A stretch of DNA of 64,000 bases from Mycoplana azooxidifex (GTDB lineage Bacteria; Pseudomonadota; Alphaproteobacteria; Rhizobiales; Rhizobiaceae), in assembly GCF_014196765.1 (NCBI RefSeq), contig NZ_JACIEE010000007.1, forward strand, positions 186,001-250,000. The letters run 5' to 3'. The notes under the pieces were generated by a model that saw only the letters and a list, made by a program, of their open reading frames with translations, was not told the origin of the DNA and ran no database searches. Below, in pieces: positions 63,131 through 64,000 of this stretch (the first letter of the stretch is position 1; every line of letters begins with the position of its first letter). Position numbers and translations under genes: made by a program.

Positions 63131-63654
63131 CAATGGTGGCGGCAAGGCATGATATCGACGAACTGTGGAACGGCGCCGAGGAGCTCTCCGTCCTGACCTT
63201 CAACCTCAACGGAGAGACCTTCGCCATCGAGGCGACGGTGGTGCAGGAGATCCTCGACCTCCTGCCGGAAACGCAGGTGCCGGGGTCGAAATCGTTCGTC
63301 GGCAGCGTCATCAACTTCCGCGGCAAGGTCATTCCGCTCGCGGACATCAGGCTCGCCTTCGGAATGGAGGCCACGGAGCCGACCATCGACAGCCGCATCG
63401 TCGTCATCGAGCTCGACCTCGACGGCGAGCCCACGCTCGTCGGCATCCGCACGGATCGCGTCTACGAGGTGACGACGCTGCCACGGGCTGCAAGCGAGCC
63501 GCCTCCCAGCGTGGGGATGCGCTGGCGCGCGGACTACATCGATTGCCTCGTCAAGCGGGGCGGCGAATTCATCATTCTCCCTAACCTCCGGGCGATCTTC
63601 GCTTCCCAAGACGAACGGTCCGGATCGGCAGCAGGGAACAATCAGGGACTTTAG
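63127..63654 (+). CDS. cheW: chemotaxis coupling protein CheW
   Basis: A 175-residue CheW: LSVLTFNLNGETFAIEATVV opens the fold, then VIPLADIRLAFGM (the RGKVIPL-x-D loop) and a C-terminal region with FIILPNLRAIFA. It links CheA to chemoreceptors. It overlaps the CheA gene by four bases and is followed after nine bases by an MCP gene, completing a core signalling set. Confidence 0.94.
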   Translation: MTMVAARHDIDELWNGAEELSVLTFNLNGETFAIEATVVQEILDLLPETQVPGSKSFVGSVINFRGKVIPLADIRLAFGMEATEPTIDSRIVVIELDLDGEPTLVGIRTDRVYEVTTLPRAASEPPPSVGMRWRADYIDCLVKRGGEFIILPNLRAIFASQDERSGSAAGNNQGL

Positions 63655-63663
63655 AGGGCTATC

Positions 63664-64000
63664 ATGAAATTCACGATCAAGCTGAAGCTGGGCCTCGCCT
63701 TTGCCCTGCTCATCATTCTTCTCCTGGGCACGGCAGCCTACGCGGTCGTCAGCCTGGCCGAGCTCAACAACTCCGTCGTCGCCATGACCAAGGGCCCGGT
63801 GACGCGTCTGGAACTGGTGCAGAACATCAACATCGCGCAGCTTCAGAGCATCCGCCAGCAGAAGAACATGGTCGGCGCCGACACGCCGGCGGAGATCCAG
63901 GCCGCACGCTCCAAGGGCGACGAGGCCAGGGCCGAATTGAAGGAGGCGCTCGTCGGCGCGCTCGCCATCTCGACGGAAGAGGGGCGCCCGCGCTGGCTGA
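63664..64000 (+). CDS. methyl-accepting chemotaxis protein (5' part)
   Basis: The first 112 residues, running off the right edge: a short cytoplasmic start MKFTIKLKLG, a membrane helix (residues ~10-32, LAFALLIILLLGTAAYAVV) and the beginning of a helical periplasmic sensor of the four-helix-bundle type (LAELNNSVVAMTKGPVTRLE). The HAMP and methylation/signalling domains are beyond the window. Position after cheW supports the MCP call. Confidence 0.88.
   Translation, partial: MKFTIKLKLGLAFALLIILLLGTAAYAVVSLAELNNSVVAMTKGPVTRLELVQNINIAQLQSIRQQKNMVGADTPAEIQAARSKGDEARAELKEALVGALAISTEEGRPRWL

Overview
The window is GC-rich, densely coded DNA from an alphaproteobacterium, most likely a member of the Rhizobiaceae (Rhizobium/Agrobacterium/Ensifer/Shinella type). 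The evidence is a ketohexose 3-epimerase nearly identical in sequence to the Agrobacterium D-psicose enzyme, a Ti-plasmid-type traA remnant, a RIME-like intergenic palindrome pair, a perfect CtrA box before a chemotaxis operon, and a plant-sugar (D-apiose) pathway. The replicon (chromosome, chromid or megaplasmid) cannot be decided; the conjugation and IS debris would fit either a large plasmid or an integrated island.

Layout. 1-2117 (minus): start of an Mrp-type Na+/H+ antiporter operon (E, F, start of G) and a DUF900-type lipoprotein hydrolase. 2380-6757 (plus): two paralogous ArcD-like antiporters and arginine deiminase arcA, without arcB/arcC. 6825-11014: a two-gene RND efflux pump, followed by a convergent AraC-type regulator and an NhaC antiporter. 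14596-19644: a quinone-oxidoreductase-like gene divergent from an HxlR regulator, a phosphopantetheinyl transferase, an unrecognised small protein, an AI-2E/PerM family membrane protein and a PPK2 polyphosphate kinase. 19649-22966 (minus): a SulP transporter and a YiaW/YiaV-type pair. 23364-27139 (minus): a three-gene operon of N-formylglutamate-amidohydrolase-like, DUF1704/QEGLA metallopeptidase-like and glutathione-synthetase-like ATP-grasp proteins. 27249-31312 (minus): a cobalamin-riboswitch-controlled BtuFCD-type ABC transporter with a methyltransferase.

31420-32545 is a decayed IS5/IS110 nest. 32757-41691 (plus) is a sugar or polyol locus: LacI regulator with a perfect operator-like inverted repeat, a CUT1 ABC importer (binding protein, two permeases, ATPase), two SDR dehydrogenases, a P-loop sugar kinase and a D-allulose (psicose) 3-epimerase. 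They probably import a polyol or rare ketose and bring it to a fructose-type ketose for phosphorylation.

41830-47880 is a graveyard of accessory DNA: a broken alpha/beta hydrolase, a RIME-like repeat, a three-gene unit (sigma-like protein, small adaptor, ImmA/IrrE-protease::UvrD-helicase fusion) whose helicase is cut off by a deletion that joins it to the 3' half of traA, then fragments of a GntR regulator and a phage-type integrase.

47884-60007 is a nearly complete D-apiose catabolic island: FCD/GntR regulator, RuBisCO-like decarboxylase OiaX, kinase OiaK, RpiB-type isomerase, D-apionate oxidoisomerase ApnO, a ribose-type ABC importer with a DUF2291 lipoprotein, apiose dehydrogenase ApsD and apionate lactonase ApnL. 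A shared motif TGGTATAATAA before oiaX and before apnO is a candidate operator. 60421-64000 begins a chemotaxis operon (STAS, CheY-type, CheA, CheW, start of an MCP) behind the CtrA box.

The best candidates for little-studied biology are the sigma/adaptor/protease-helicase unit, the ATP-grasp/QEGLA/amidohydrolase operon, and the leader ORF between the cobalamin riboswitch and its transporter.
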